The translations under genes and the position numbers were made by a program. A DNA stretch of 64,000 nt from assembly GCF_000468095.1 (NCBI RefSeq), contig NZ_ASZC01000017.1, forward strand, positions 115,138-179,137, read 5' to 3'. The notes beneath the pieces are model-generated. The model was not told the origin of the DNA and did not search any database. It saw only the letters and a list, made by a program, of their open reading frames with translations. The stretch is from Pantoea sp. AS-PWVM4 (lineage in GTDB: Bacteria; Pseudomonadota; Gammaproteobacteria; Enterobacterales; Enterobacteriaceae). This document shows, piece by piece, positions 19,531 through 31,016 of the stretch; within the stretch, counting starts at the first letter, position 1, and each line of letters starts with the position of its first letter.

Positions 19531-19684
19531 CAGCTTAACCTCTTGTTTTATGTTGGCGCTGTTATAACAAAAGCGCTGAAGAGGTCACTATCAGCAAGTG
19601 CCGATTTTCATGCTATTTTCCGCATACTTACGAATTCTTTACATTATGAAAAAAGCATGGAGAACGGTGATTTTCTCACCAAAA

Positions 19685-19712
19685 TAAAAAAGGCCGCTAA
19701 GCGGCCTTTTTG
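19685..19712. terminator. Terminator after ihfA
   Basis: AAGGCCGC-TAA-GCGGCCTT stem flanked by A and T runs, just after the ihfA stop on the leftward strand; symmetrical enough to work in both directions. Confidence 0.85.
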
Positions 19713-19723
19713 TTTTACTGAAA

Positions 19724-20026
19724 TTAGTCAGCATCCTTGGGTGTCGCGTTCTCAACGCGGCTTTTCAACTTCTGACCGGGACGGAAAGTCACCACCCGAC
19801 GGGCAGTGATCGGAATATCTTCCCCGGTTTTTGGGTTTCTGCCCGGACGCTGGTTTTTGTCACGCAGATCAAAATTACCAAATCCGGAAAGTTTAACCTG
19901 TTCTCCGTTTTCCAACGCGCGGCGAACCTCTTCAAAAAATAGCTCGACCAACTCTTTGGCGTCGCGTTTGCTCAGCCCGAGCTTTTCAAACAGGTACTCT
20001 GACATTTCAGCTTTTGTAAGCGCCAT
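19724..20026 (-). CDS. ihfA: Integration host factor, alpha subunit
   Basis: 100 residues, nearly identical to E. coli IhfA, including the DNA-bending arm [13 protein letters not shown] with the intercalating proline. It forms the IHF heterodimer with IhfB (not in the window). It starts four bases after the pheT stop, so it is part of the pheMST-ihfA operon. Confidence 0.97.
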   Translation of the reverse strand: MALTKAEMSEYLFEKLGLSKRDAKELVELFFEEVRRALENGEQVKLSGFGNFDLRDKNQRPGRNPKTGEDIPITARRVVTFRPGQKLKSRVENATPKDAD

Positions 20027-20030
20027 AGGT

Positions 20031-22418
20031 TCAATCCCTCAAGGTTGCCTGGAATCGCTCTTTTAATGCCGCAACGCATTTGGCAACGGTCGCGGCAATC
20101 TCCTCTTCTTCGAGTGTCCGGCTGGTATCCTGCAAAATCAGGCTAATCGCAAGGCTCTTTTCGCCTTCGTTTACGCCCTTACCACGGTACACGTCAAACA
20201 AGTTTACGCCAACTACCTGATTTACGCCAACTTTCTTACACTCCGCGATGATATCTGCTGCGGGCACGTTTTCAGCCACTACCACAGCGATATCGCGACG
20301 GTTCGCCGGGAAGCGTGAAATCTCGCGCGCGTCAGGCAGGACGCGGTCTGCGACCTTATTCCAAAGCAGTTCAAACACTAAGGTGCGACCGTTGAGATCC
20401 AGCTTACGTTCCAGCTCCGGATGAACCACCCCGATAAATCCGATTCGTTCATCGCCTAAATAAATTGCTGCGCTTTGTCCCGGATGCAGGGCTGGATTCG
20501 CTTCTGCACGGAAAGAAATCGCATCCAGTTTGCCGGTTAAATCCAGCAGCGACTCTAAATCGCCTTTTAAATCATAGAAGTCAACCGCCTGGCGCGCCAG
20601 ATCCCAATGCTCTTCATTGCGATTACCGCTTAATACGCCCGCCAGCATAAGATCCTGACGGATGCCGAGATCGGCCTGAGTATCAGGCACAAAGCGCAAA
20701 CCGCTCTCAAACAGGCGTACCCGGCTCTGCTGGCGGTTCTGGTTGTACACTACCGCACCCAGTAAACCGGTCCATAAAGACAGGCGCATCGCCGACATAT
20801 CGCTGGAAATCGGGCTGGGCAGAATCAGCGCTTCTTCGCCCGGATGCAGCAGTTGCTGGACCTTCGGATCGACGAAACTATAGGTGATCGCTTCCTGATA
20901 GCCTTTATCCACCAGCAGTGTTTTGGCACGTTTCAGTGACAAATCTGCTTCGCGATGCTGGGTCATGACCAGGCTGGCCTTCACCGGAACATCAGGGATG
21001 TTGTTGTAGCCGTAGATACGTGCGACTTCTTCAACCAGGTCTTCTTCGATAGCCATATCGAAACGCCAGCTTGGTGCGATGGCGGTCCACTCACCGGCGC
21101 TAACCGTGACTTCACAACCCAGGCGCGTCAGGATATCGGTGACCTGCTCATCCGCAATCACATGACCGATCAGACGGTCCAGCTTTTCGCGACGTAAACG
21201 GATAGTGGCACGCGGCGGTAATGTCGCCGCGTCAGTCTGGTCAATAACCGGACCGGCTTCGCCACCACAGATATCCAGCAGCAGTTGGGTTGCACGCTCA
21301 ATCGCTTTGTATTGCAGTGCCGGATCGACACCACGCTCATAACGGTGAGAAGCATCGGTATGCAGACCCTGACGGCGTGCACGACCGGTAATTGCCAGTG
21401 GATCGAAGTACGCGCATTCGAACAGAATGTTTTGCGTCTCTTCATTAACACCAGAATGTTCACCACCGAAGATGCCACCCATAGCCAGCGCTTTGTGGTG
21501 ATCGGCAATCACCAGCGTGTCGCTGCTGAGTTTCGCTTCGCTGCCGTCCAGCAACGTCAGGCTTTCGCCCTCTTTCGCCATACGCACGACAATGCCGCCG
21601 TCGATACGATCAAGGTCGAAGGCATGCATCGGCTGACCCAGCTCCAGCAGCACATAGTTGGTGATATCGACCACCGGATCGATAGAGCGGATACCGCAGC
21701 GACGCAGTTTTTCACGCATCCACAGCGGGGTTGCCGCTTTGACGTTGACACCTTTTACCACGCGGCCAAGGTAACGCGGGCAGGCAGCGGTAGCCTCAAC
21801 CCGAATCGGGAAGGTATCGCTGATGGTGGCTTTTACCGGCTCGATAACAGGCGCATTCAACGGCAGACCATTCAGCACCGCCACATCGCGGGCGATACCG
21901 ATGATGCCAAGACAGTCGGCACGGTTCGGCGTCACGCTGATTTCGATGGTGTTATCGTCCAGCTTCAGGTATTCGCGAATATCGGTGCCGATAGGCGCAT
22001 CGGTTGGCAGCTCAATAATGCCGCTGTGATCGTCGGAAATACCCAGCTCAGAGAACGAGCACAGCATGCCTTCAGACGGCTCACCACGCAGCTTGGCGGC
22101 TTTAATCTTAAAATCACCCGGCAGTACCGCGCCCACGGTTGCTACCGCAACTTTCAGGCCCTGACGGCAGTTTGGTGCGCCACAAACGATATCCAGCAGG
22201 CGATCGCCACCGACATTGATTTTGGTGACACGCAGTTTGTCTGCGTTAGGATGCTGGCCGCACTCCACCACTTCTCCCACTACAACGCCGTTAAATGCAC
22301 CGGCAACCGCATCAACGCCGTCCACTTCCAGGCCGGCCATGGTGATCTGTTCAGACAGCGCAGCGCTGTCCAGGGCTGGATTTACCCATTCGCGTAACCA
22401 GAGTTCACTGAATTTCAT
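20031..22418 (-). CDS. pheT: Phenylalanine-tRNA ligase, beta subunit
   Basis: 795 residues, the length of E. coli PheT. An N-terminal tRNA-binding (EMAP-like) domain (about 40-148) precedes B3/B4 editing (about 200-400), B5 (about 400-475), the class II-like core and the C-terminal FDX-ACB anticodon-binding domain (about 700-794, with [14 protein letters not shown]). Forms alpha2beta2 with PheS. It starts 14 bases after the pheS stop. Confidence 0.97.
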   Translation of the reverse strand: MKFSELWLREWVNPALDSAALSEQITMAGLEVDGVDAVAGAFNGVVVGEVVECGQHPNADKLRVTKINVGGDRLLDIVCGAPNCRQGLKVAVATVGAVLPGDFKIKAAKLRGEPSEGMLCSFSELGISDDHSGIIELPTDAPIGTDIREYLKLDDNTIEISVTPNRADCLGIIGIARDVAVLNGLPLNAPVIEPVKATISDTFPIRVEATAACPRYLGRVVKGVNVKAATPLWMREKLRRCGIRSIDPVVDITNYVLLELGQPMHAFDLDRIDGGIVVRMAKEGESLTLLDGSEAKLSSDTLVIADHHKALAMGGIFGGEHSGVNEETQNILFECAYFDPLAITGRARRQGLHTDASHRYERGVDPALQYKAIERATQLLLDICGGEAGPVIDQTDAATLPPRATIRLRREKLDRLIGHVIADEQVTDILTRLGCEVTVSAGEWTAIAPSWRFDMAIEEDLVEEVARIYGYNNIPDVPVKASLVMTQHREADLSLKRAKTLLVDKGYQEAITYSFVDPKVQQLLHPGEEALILPSPISSDMSAMRLSLWTGLLGAVVYNQNRQQSRVRLFESGLRFVPDTQADLGIRQDLMLAGVLSGNRNEEHWDLARQAVDFYDLKGDLESLLDLTGKLDAISFRAEANPALHPGQSAAIYLGDERIGFIGVVHPELERKLDLNGRTLVFELLWNKVADRVLPDAREISRFPANRRDIAVVVAENVPAADIIAECKKVGVNQVVGVNLFDVYRGKGVNEGEKSLAISLILQDTSRTLEEEEIAATVAKCVAALKERFQATLRD

Positions 22419-22432
22419 TGGATAACCTGCCC

Positions 22433-23434
<1,002 letters not shown>

Positions 23435-23490
23435 TCAGGCTGGTCTGTTCTCGTTGGGATCTTTCGATCCAATGTAGTGTCGCCAGAAAC

Positions 23491-23520
23491 AAAAAAGCCT
23501 CCACGAGGGAGGCTTTCAGC
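23491..23520 (-). terminator. pheST attenuator terminator
   Basis: On the leftward RNA, AAAGCCTCC-CTCG-TGGAGGCTTTTTT: an 8-9-bp stem with a T run, between pheM and pheS. Read with the leader peptide this is the attenuator that responds to charged tRNA-Phe. Confidence 0.9.
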
Positions 23521-23563
23521 GCGATTTTTCGTTTCTTTTCTTATGCGCAAAAGCCCCCGGATA

Positions 23564-23608
23564 TCAGGCGCTAAAGTAAAAAAAGAAACGGAAAATAGCA
23601 GCATTCAT
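23564..23608 (-). CDS. pheM: PheM, phenylalanine leader peptide (14 residues)
   Basis: The encoded peptide is MNAAIFRFFFYFSA. Five of 14 residues are Phe, and it differs from E. coli PheM only at the last position. Slow translation at the Phe codons when tRNA-Phe is uncharged prevents the downstream terminator from forming. Its stop lies 44 bases before the attenuator. Confidence 0.95.
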   Translation of the reverse strand: MNAAIFRFFFYFSA

Positions 23609-23640
23609 GCTTGCGTTACCTTGTCATGATTTCAACGGCA

Positions 23641-23671
23641 CTATTGAAAAGCGCGGCGAGTAAAATGTCAA
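23641..23671 (-). promoter_or_regulatory. Probable promoter of the pheM-pheS-pheT-ihfA operon
   Basis: A perfect -35 hexamer TTGACA (reverse strand of 23666-23671) is followed 17-18 bases on by a weak -10 (TTCAAT or TCAATA), about 35 bases before the pheM ATG and just after the rplT terminator. Confidence 0.5.
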
Positions 23672-23695
23672 TCTTTTGCGTGGCTTGCGGATAAT

Positions 23696-23721
23696 AAAAA
23701 AGGGAGCAAGCTCCCTTTTTT
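23696..23721. terminator. Terminator after rplT
   Basis: Six As, GGGAG-CAAG-CTCCC and six Ts: a symmetrical rho-independent terminator seven bases after the rplT stop. Confidence 0.92.
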
Positions 23722-23728
23722 ACCTGAC

Positions 23729-24100
<372 letters not shown>

Positions 24101-24128
24101 CTATATTCCGAGTGAAAAAAAATTAAAC

Positions 24129-24972
<844 letters not shown>

Positions 24973-26901
24973 TTATTCCTCCAATTGGTGAAGATGTCGG
25001 CTGCGAATCTCTTGTTGCAGCTTCTCAACAAACACATCTACGTCCATGCTCCCGAGGTCTTTACCACGGCGGGTGCGCACGGCAACTTTGCCTGCTTCCA
25101 CCTCTTTCTCACCGCAAACCAGCATGTAAGGGACGCGACGTAATGTGTGCTCGCGGATTTTAAAGCCTATCTTCTCGTTTCTCAAGTCTGCTTTGACACG
25201 AATGCCTGCATTCTGCAATTTCTTTGTCAATTCGCTGACATATTCTGCCTGACTATCGGTGATATTCATCACCACCGCCTGTACCGGAGCCAGCCAACTT
25301 GGGAAGAAGCCAGCGAACTCTTCGGTCAGAATACCGATAAAGCGTTCCATAGAACCCAAAATCGCGCGGTGAATCATAACCGGTGTCTGACGATCGTTGT
25401 TTTCACCCACATAGGTGGCGTCCAGACGCTTCGGCAGCGAGAAGTCTAGCTGAACGGTGCCACACTGCCAGGCACGATCAAGACAATCGTGCAGGGTGAA
25501 TTCAATTTTCGGACCGTAGAAAGCCCCTTCACCCGGTTGATACTCAAACGGAATCTGGTTTTCTTTCAGTGCTTCCGCCAAATCCACTTCCGCACGGTCC
25601 CACATTTCATCGGTACCGATACGTTTTTCCGGACGGGTGGAAAGTTTTACCACAATTTTTTCAAAACCGAAGGTGCTATACATGTCATACACCATACGGA
25701 TACAGCTGTTCACCTCATCACGTACCTGATCTTCGGTACAGAAGATGTGAGCATCATCCTGGGTGAAGCCACGCACACGCATCAGACCATGTAAGGAACC
25801 TGACGGCTCATTACGATGGCAGCTACCGAACTCCGCCATACGCAGCGGTAAGTCACGGTAGGATTTCAGACCCTGATTGAAGATCTGGACGTGTCCCGGA
25901 CAGTTCATCGGTTTGATGCAGTATTCACGGTTCTCCGAAGAGGTGGTGAACATCGCTTCTTTATAGTTTTCCCAGTGACCGGTTTTTTCCCACAGCACAC
26001 GGTCCATCATGAACGGACCTTTGACTTCCTGGTACTGGTACTCTTTCAGCTTGCTACGCACGAACACTTCCAGCTCGCGGAAGATGGTCCAGCCGTCGTT
26101 GTGCCAGAACACCATACCCGGCGCTTCTTCCTGCATATGATACAGGTCGAGCTGTTTACCGATTTTACGGTGATCGCGTTTCGCTGCCTCTTCCAGACGC
26201 TGCAAATAGGCAGCCAGCTGTTTTTTATCGGCCCATGCGGTGCCATAAATACGCTGCAACATTTTGTTGTTGCTGTCGCCGCGCCAGTAAGCGCCGGAGA
26301 TTTTTTGCAGCTTAAAGTGATGGCAAAAACGCATGTTCGGCACATGCGGACCACGGCACATGTCGATGTATTCTTCATGATGATACAGACCCGGACGGTC
26401 ATCATGGCTGATGTTTTCATCAAGAATGGTGGTTTTGTAGCTTTCACCACGCGCGGCAAAGACGTCACGCGCCTCCTGCCAGCTCACCTTTTTCTTGATA
26501 ACGTCGTAATTGGTCTCTGCCAGCTGGTGCATACGCTTCTCCAGCTGCTCAATATCTTCCTGAGTCAGGGTGTGGTCGAGATCGACATCATAATAGAAGC
26601 CGTTATCAATCACCGGCCCGATGGCCATTTTGGTGTTCGGCCACAACTGCTTGATAGCATGACCCAACAGGTGCGCGCAGGAGTGACGGATAATTTCCAG
26701 ACCCGCTTCATCTTTGGCGGTGATAATCGCCACCTGAGCATCGTCATGAATCAGATCAACTGCGTCCACCAACTCGCCATTCACGCGACCGGCAATACAG
26801 GCTTTGGCCAGACCCGGACCGATATCCAGCGCGATATCCATCACGCTGACCGGACGGTCAAAACTACGCTGGCTGCCATCAGGAAGAGTAATTACTGGCA
26901 T
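24973..26901 (-). CDS. thrS: Threonine-tRNA ligase
   Basis: 642 residues, as in E. coli. TGS domain (1-62), editing domain with [10 protein letters not shown] (near 73) and a Cys at the zinc-binding SACHR-like region, catalytic core with class II motif 2 ([25 protein letters not shown] region), zinc ligands, and C-terminal anticodon-binding domain (about 535-640). The leader contains an anticodon-arm-like operator hairpin. First gene before infC. Confidence 0.97.
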   Translation of the reverse strand: MPVITLPDGSQRSFDRPVSVMDIALDIGPGLAKACIAGRVNGELVDAVDLIHDDAQVAIITAKDEAGLEIIRHSCAHLLGHAIKQLWPNTKMAIGPVIDNGFYYDVDLDHTLTQEDIEQLEKRMHQLAETNYDVIKKKVSWQEARDVFAARGESYKTTILDENISHDDRPGLYHHEEYIDMCRGPHVPNMRFCHHFKLQKISGAYWRGDSNNKMLQRIYGTAWADKKQLAAYLQRLEEAAKRDHRKIGKQLDLYHMQEEAPGMVFWHNDGWTIFRELEVFVRSKLKEYQYQEVKGPFMMDRVLWEKTGHWENYKEAMFTTSSENREYCIKPMNCPGHVQIFNQGLKSYRDLPLRMAEFGSCHRNEPSGSLHGLMRVRGFTQDDAHIFCTEDQVRDEVNSCIRMVYDMYSTFGFEKIVVKLSTRPEKRIGTDEMWDRAEVDLAEALKENQIPFEYQPGEGAFYGPKIEFTLHDCLDRAWQCGTVQLDFSLPKRLDATYVGENNDRQTPVMIHRAILGSMERFIGILTEEFAGFFPSWLAPVQAVVMNITDSQAEYVSELTKKLQNAGIRVKADLRNEKIGFKIREHTLRRVPYMLVCGEKEVEAGKVAVRTRRGKDLGSMDVDVFVEKLQQEIRSRHLHQLEE

Positions 26902-26922
26902 TTCATATCCTTAATTGCAGTG

Positions 26923-26943
26923 GTAAGCCACACGAAAGCCTAC
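26923..26943 (-). promoter_or_regulatory. thrS translational operator (tRNA-Thr anticodon-arm mimic)
   Basis: On the leftward RNA, GUAGGC-UUUCGUGUG-GCUUAC forms a 6-bp stem with a 9-base loop holding UUCGUGU. CGU is a Thr anticodon, placed about 31-33 bases before the AUG. In E. coli, ThrRS binds a hairpin of this kind in the thrS leader and blocks ribosome loading. Position and loop strongly suggest the same feedback. Confidence 0.75.
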
Positions 26944-27040
26944 ATGCAACATTGAGTTCAATAAGAGTAACCCGGCGTGATGTCAGACCCACATTGTCGG
27001 AATGACGCCAGGGAAATAAAGCGCCGCAAATGATAACAGC

Positions 27041-27068
27041 TTTCTGCGGCAAGCAAAACCCGCAGAAA
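27041..27068. repeat. 9-bp perfect inverted repeat upstream of thrS
   Basis: TTTCTGCGG-N10-CCGCAGAAA, about 140-170 bases before thrS and just beyond the ydiY terminator. It may be a second structured part of the thrS leader or a protein site. Confidence 0.4.
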
Positions 27069-27090
27069 ATGCGCTAAGCCTGCGCCAGCT

Positions 27091-27127
27091 AAAAAAAAAC
27101 CGCTGCGCGGCACAGGCCAGGCAGCGG
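27091..27127 (-). terminator. Terminator of ydiY
   Basis: Leftward RNA: CCGCTGC-N14-GCAGCGG stem followed by nine Ts, 20 bases after the ydiY stop; a GCGC-rich loop may extend the stem. Confidence 0.85.
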
Positions 27128-27146
27128 CGTTCACCCTCAGGTGATC

Positions 27147-27908
27147 TTACATAGCGTAAGTCAACTGGATGGTGGTTTTGGTATCGGTACGATCCGGCGC
27201 AGATTCTGGCGGATTGTTGTTCCAGGTAACGTTGTAGGCCATCTTCAGCGCGAAGTGTTCGTTAATCGCGACCTGCAAACCGGTTTCTGAGTTCACCGTG
27301 GTGTCTTCACCGAAGCTGCTCAGCACAGAAACACCCTGGATGAACTTAGTAGTATCAGTCAGTTGCCACTGATAGCTTACCGCACCATAGCCCAGCGCTT
27401 TGGTTTCGTGGCCGCCATCATGGAAATCGTCATAACGCACACCCGGACCAAATTCAGCACGCAGCGAGTGCACCGGACCACTCAACAACTGACGACCGTA
27501 ACCGGCAGTCAGCACATCGCGTGAATCGTAGCCGTTGAAGCGATCGCTCAACCAGCTAGCCTGACCAAACAAGTAGTCGGCGCTGTTGAGGTTATAACGT
27601 GAACGGCCACCAATATTGTAAGTCTCGGACGAACGTTCATCGTTAGATGAGTTGTTGGCGGCGTTGCCCCACAAACTCCATGCGGTGTTGGTGCGATACC
27701 ATGTCATTGAGGTTGCAGCACTGAGCGCGGAACTGGTGGTGTTACCCGTTTGCGCCAGGTAACCCGCTGACGCGCTGCCTTCAAACGGTTTTTTCGCCGT
27801 TGAAGGGTCATCCATGGAGGTGAAGACGGTGTTATCTGCAAATGCCTGGTGACAAAATGCTCCAGCAGAGAGCAAAAGAACAGCGGACAGCTTGTTAAAG
27901 GCTTTCAT
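27147..27908 (-). CDS. ydiY: YdiY, DUF481 outer-membrane barrel protein
   Basis: 253 residues with a signal peptide MKAFNKLSAVLLLSAGAFCHQAFA, then a DUF481 (PF04338) domain of alternating aromatic beta strands: AGYLAQTGNTTSSALSA, AWSLWGNAANNSSNDERSS, GYGRQLLSGPVHSLRAEFGPGVRY, LQVAINEHFALKMAYNVTW. Likely a small outer-membrane beta-barrel. E. coli YdiY is acid-inducible; function unknown. An excellent match over the whole length. Confidence 0.9.
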   Translation of the reverse strand: MKAFNKLSAVLLLSAGAFCHQAFADNTVFTSMDDPSTAKKPFEGSASAGYLAQTGNTTSSALSAATSMTWYRTNTAWSLWGNAANNSSNDERSSETYNIGGRSRYNLNSADYLFGQASWLSDRFNGYDSRDVLTAGYGRQLLSGPVHSLRAEFGPGVRYDDFHDGGHETKALGYGAVSYQWQLTDTTKFIQGVSVLSSFGEDTTVNSETGLQVAINEHFALKMAYNVTWNNNPPESAPDRTDTKTTIQLTYAM

Positions 27909-28239
27909 TTAAATGTGATCCGTACGACGGTTTAAAAAGTGATGAGTCTGAAGAGTTTTCCCGGACGATCAACGCAATTTACGGTAAGTTTTGTAAATAA
28001 GTATGAAGTCACCGGAAAAGCCTGTTTTTGCGCTGAAGCCGCGCGCCAAATGGGATTAATCCCATTAACCGCGCGCATTATAGAGGGCAATTAGCGAAAT
28101 AGCAGCTGAATTGCTACAAGAATTTTCTGAACCCGCTGGCGATGTTTTTTGACGCTCATCAATGTCAAATTGCTGCAAATTCGCTCAATCTGGTCCACTG
28201 GTCTACGCTGACATCTGTTTCGGAACAATGAGGTGAAAG
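27909..28239. other. Divergent gap ydiY/ydiZ (position of pfkB in E. coli)
   Basis: 331 bases with no coding sequence. pfkB stands here in E. coli and has left no recognisable remnant. The gap contains a strong palindrome at 28041-28076. Confidence 0.6.
28041..28076. repeat. Compound palindrome between ydiY and ydiZ
   Basis: ATGGGATTAATCCCAT is a perfect 16-bp palindrome (28050-28065) flanked by GCGCGC at 28041-28046 and 28071-28076. It could be a dyad operator for either gene or a large cruciform. A TATAGAG (-10-like) follows at 28079. Confidence 0.5.
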
Positions 28240-28524
28240 ATGAGCGACTTAAAGCGTTACATTGTGACCTTTCATTATCAGGAGAAGGGACTGAGCGACC
28301 TGCAATCCCTCAACAGCGAAATGCTTAACGCGGGCTATAACACCACGTTAAAAGATACCGAGGGACACCCGCACGAGCTGGGTACCAACAGTTTCGGTGT
28401 GGTCAGCGCGCTGGAGGAGCAGGCGCTGGCTGAACAGGCCGCCGGACTGGCTTCGGTAGCGCTGGGCGAAAAACCCGAGGTTGAAATCACCACACTGGAA
28501 GCGTTTTTAAGAGCACAGCCCTGA
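28240..28524 (+). CDS. ydiZ: YdiZ/GhoS-like small protein (DUF2622 fold)
   Basis: 94 residues. The pattern YIVTFHY...LNSEMLNAGYNTTLKDTEG...LGTNSFGVVSAL...EITTLEAFL follows GhoS, the antitoxin endoribonuclease of the type V GhoT/GhoS pair (PF11080), and E. coli YdiZ at the same locus. No GhoT-like membrane toxin ORF lies on either side. It may be a solitary ribonuclease-fold protein rather than an antitoxin; activity is unproven. Confidence 0.75.
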   Translation: MSDLKRYIVTFHYQEKGLSDLQSLNSEMLNAGYNTTLKDTEGHPHELGTNSFGVVSALEEQALAEQAAGLASVALGEKPEVEITTLEAFLRAQP

Positions 28525-28614
28525 CGGGATGTGAAAAGCGCGCGCCGGTGCTGGTTTTGTTCATGTTTTGAGCGTTACAATTGAACTCAGGCAGCGAATA
28601 AAGAGGATTACCCC

Positions 28615-29508
28615 ATGTGGTCAGCCATTAGTCGACTGTTAAGCGAATACGCCGGCGATGCCGAAATCACCGAACGTCACGAACTGCCCGGGGGCGATGT
28701 CCATCCTGCCTGGCGCATTCGTTACGGCAAACTCGACGTTTTCGTCAAATGCAACACGCGCGATATGCTCACCCTGTTCAGTTGGGAAGCGGATCAGCTG
28801 GCACTGCTGGCGCGTACGCATACCGTGCGCGTCCCAGAGGTTTATGGTGTCGGCAACGATCGTGACACCAGCTTTCTCCTGCTGGAATATTTGCCGCCTG
28901 AACCCCTCAATGAGCACACCGCGTTTCAGCTTGGTCAGCAACTGGCGCACCTCCATCAATGGAGCGAGCAACCCCAGTTTGGCCTCGATTTCGACAACAA
29001 CATCACCACCACTCCCCAACCCAACAGTTGGTTGCGACGCTGGTCGGTCTTTTTTGCCGAGCAGCGCATTGGCTGGCAGTTGCAACTGGCAGCGGAGAAA
29101 GGCATCAATTATGGTGACACTGACCTGATTGTTGATTGTGTGCAGCGCGCTCTGGCCAACCACCATCCACAGCCTTCATTGTTGCATGGCGACTTGTGGC
29201 CGGCAAATTGCGCCGGTAGCCCTGCTGGGCCGTGGATTTTTGATCCCGCCTGCTACTGGGGCGATCGCGAATGTGATCTGGCAATGTTGAGCTATTACGC
29301 CGAGCTGCCACGGCAGATTTACGAAGGATATCATTCCGTATGGCCGTTGCCTGAAGGCTTCTCGCAACGTCAGCCAGTATATCAACTTTACTACCTGCTT
29401 AATCGCGCCAATGTGTTTGGCGGCAATTGGATGGACGAAGCGACGTTCGCCATCGGTCAGTTGCTGGATGAAGATGTGATGGGACAACGTCAGGCCAGAC
29501 CGGCCTGA
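28615..29508 (+). CDS. yniA: YniA, fructosamine/ketosamine-3-kinase family
   Basis: 297 residues, APH-like kinase fold. The catalytic loop is LLHGDLWPANC near 195 and the metal-binding DPACYWGDRECDLAM follows near 217. Family members phosphorylate the sugar C3 of glycated amines so that the adduct falls off (deglycation). The sequence parallels E. coli YniA throughout. Start after AAAGAGGATTACCCC. Convergent with yniB, four bases apart. Confidence 0.93.
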   Translation: MWSAISRLLSEYAGDAEITERHELPGGDVHPAWRIRYGKLDVFVKCNTRDMLTLFSWEADQLALLARTHTVRVPEVYGVGNDRDTSFLLLEYLPPEPLNEHTAFQLGQQLAHLHQWSEQPQFGLDFDNNITTTPQPNSWLRRWSVFFAEQRIGWQLQLAAEKGINYGDTDLIVDCVQRALANHHPQPSLLHGDLWPANCAGSPAGPWIFDPACYWGDRECDLAMLSYYAELPRQIYEGYHSVWPLPEGFSQRQPVYQLYYLLNRANVFGGNWMDEATFAIGQLLDEDVMGQRQARPA

Positions 29509-29512
29509 CGCC

Positions 29513-30049
29513 TTACAGCAGTCCGAGCAGTTTCAGCACAAAGTAACCGGCAATCGCGATCACAATTGGCAGGATATATAACGGAAACACCTGCAATAAA
29601 ATGGTGTGACGTGGCACATTAATTTTCTCCTCAAGCTGCGCCCGGCTGCGTCCTTCGTTGCCCTTCGCCTGCTCAAGAATCAACTGGTCCTCAATACCCT
29701 CTTTGATATGGCGCGACTGACGCCACATACGTGCGCCTGAAGCCTGCAACGCGATACCGACGAAAATCAAAAAATAGATAATCCAGAAACCGATATTGGT
29801 GCCGCCGTTGAATTCCGGCACCGGGGAGTTTTGCCAAAAGAAACTGAGAAACGGCGTGTTGAATTTCACCATATCAATCATCACATGCACAAAATCAAGC
29901 ATCACCGCGTCAATACCCGGTTGCTTTTCGCTGTGCTTAAACATAAAGCCCAATACGGAGATGATGGTGGAAAGCAGCGCCGGAATAAAAATCACCCAGC
30001 CAGCCACTCGCTTAAGGATGGCGATGCGGCCAGCCTGTTGGTAAGTCAT
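29513..30049 (-). CDS. yniB: YniB, inner-membrane protein of unknown function
   Basis: 178 residues, the length of E. coli YniB. Three membrane segments: about 17-37, 84-104 and 153-175. The loop between the last two is charged and helical (RHIKEGIEDQLILEQAKGNEGRSRAQLEEK). Divergent from hxpB. No biochemical role known. Confidence 0.88.
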   Translation of the reverse strand: MTYQQAGRIAILKRVAGWVIFIPALLSTIISVLGFMFKHSEKQPGIDAVMLDFVHVMIDMVKFNTPFLSFFWQNSPVPEFNGGTNIGFWIIYFLIFVGIALQASGARMWRQSRHIKEGIEDQLILEQAKGNEGRSRAQLEEKINVPRHTILLQVFPLYILPIVIAIAGYFVLKLLGLL

Positions 30050-30182
30050 GGTGTCTCCCTGAACGGAATAAGATTTGCCCTAAGTCTACCTGTACTGCAT
30101 CTTTTTTTCCTGAAAAAAGCGCAGCATGCTGGTTGCCTGGCATTCATGCTAAGGTAGGCCAAATTTCAAACGGAGCCGTTGT

Positions 30183-30851
30183 ATGTCTTATCGTCGCCCT
30201 GTTCTCGCCGCCATTTTTGATATGGATGGATTGCTGATTGACTCAGAACCGCTGTGGGATCGCGCCGAACTCGATATTTTCGCCACGCTGGGGGTGGATC
30301 TCACCCGCCGCCACGAATTGCCAGATACCCTGGGATTACGCATCGATCAAACCGTACGCATGTGGTACGAAACACTGCCGTGGAACGGCCCGGACCAACA
30401 GGAAGTGACGGACCGCATCATCGCACGCGCTCTTGAACTGGTGGAAGAAACTCGCCCTCTGCTGCCAGGGGTGGAACAGGCACTGCGTTTATGTCGCGAC
30501 CAGGGTCTGAAAATTGCCCTCGCCTCCGCCTCCCCACTGCATATGCTGGAGCGGGTTCTGGAGATGTTCAACCTGCGCCATTATTTTGATCAACTCGCCT
30601 CCGCCGAGCATCTTCCTTACAGCAAACCGCATCCGCAGGTTTATCTGGATGCCGCCGCACAATTAGGCGTTGATCCCCTCAACTGCGTGGCGCTGGAAGA
30701 TTCGTTCAACGGCATGGTCGCCAGTAAAGCGGCACGTATGCGCTCCATCGTGGTGCCTGCGGCAGAACATCGTGATGATGCACGTTGGGCACTGGCGAAT
30801 GTCAGGCTGGATGACCTTACCCAACTCGCCGCCGAACATCTACACGGTTAA
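30183..30851 (+). CDS. hxpB: HxpB, hexitol/2-deoxyglucose-6-phosphate phosphatase
   Basis: 222 residues, HAD superfamily. Motif I DMDGLLIDSEPLW (nucleophile Asp 14), motif II ASASP (near 117), Lys in YSKPHPQVY (near 147) and motif IV LEDSFNG (near 170). E. coli YniC/HxpB removes phosphate from 2-deoxyglucose 6-P, mannitol 1-P and sorbitol 6-P. Followed by a strong terminator. Confidence 0.93.
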   Translation: MSYRRPVLAAIFDMDGLLIDSEPLWDRAELDIFATLGVDLTRRHELPDTLGLRIDQTVRMWYETLPWNGPDQQEVTDRIIARALELVEETRPLLPGVEQALRLCRDQGLKIALASASPLHMLERVLEMFNLRHYFDQLASAEHLPYSKPHPQVYLDAAAQLGVDPLNCVALEDSFNGMVASKAARMRSIVVPAAEHRDDARWALANVRLDDLTQLAAEHLHG

Positions 30852-30860
30852 GCGCCCAGC

Positions 30861-30886
30861 AGCCCGCTCTCACAGCGGGCTTTTTT
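30861..30886 (+). terminator. Terminator of hxpB
   Basis: AGCCCGCT-CTCAC-AGCGGGCT with a T run; nine bases after the hxpB stop. Confidence 0.92.
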
Positions 30887-30913
30887 ATGTCGATTTGATC
30901 GCCAACACAAATA

Positions 30914-30933
30914 AATAAAACAACGTTTCATTT
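30914..30933 (+). promoter_or_regulatory. KdgR box upstream of kduI
   Basis: AATAAAACAACGTTTCATTT closely fits the KdgR operator pattern (AATRAAACNNNGTTTCATT). It lies 84-103 bases before the kduI start. KdgR represses pectin/hexuronate catabolism genes in soft-rot enterobacteria and is released by KDG. Confidence 0.8.
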
Positions 30934-31016
30934 TTATTGAATTCACATCCCATCCTGCCTAAGATGCCAACAGACCCGCATCGGGACCTATACCTTCTTT
31001 TATCCAGAGGCCTGAG

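Noticed and set aside
21285..22397. 370-codon open frame on the + strand
   Set aside because: Antisense to pheT; composition is a shadow of that gene.
25891..26955. 354-codon open frame on the + strand
   Set aside because: Antisense to thrS and running through its leader; no recognisable protein.
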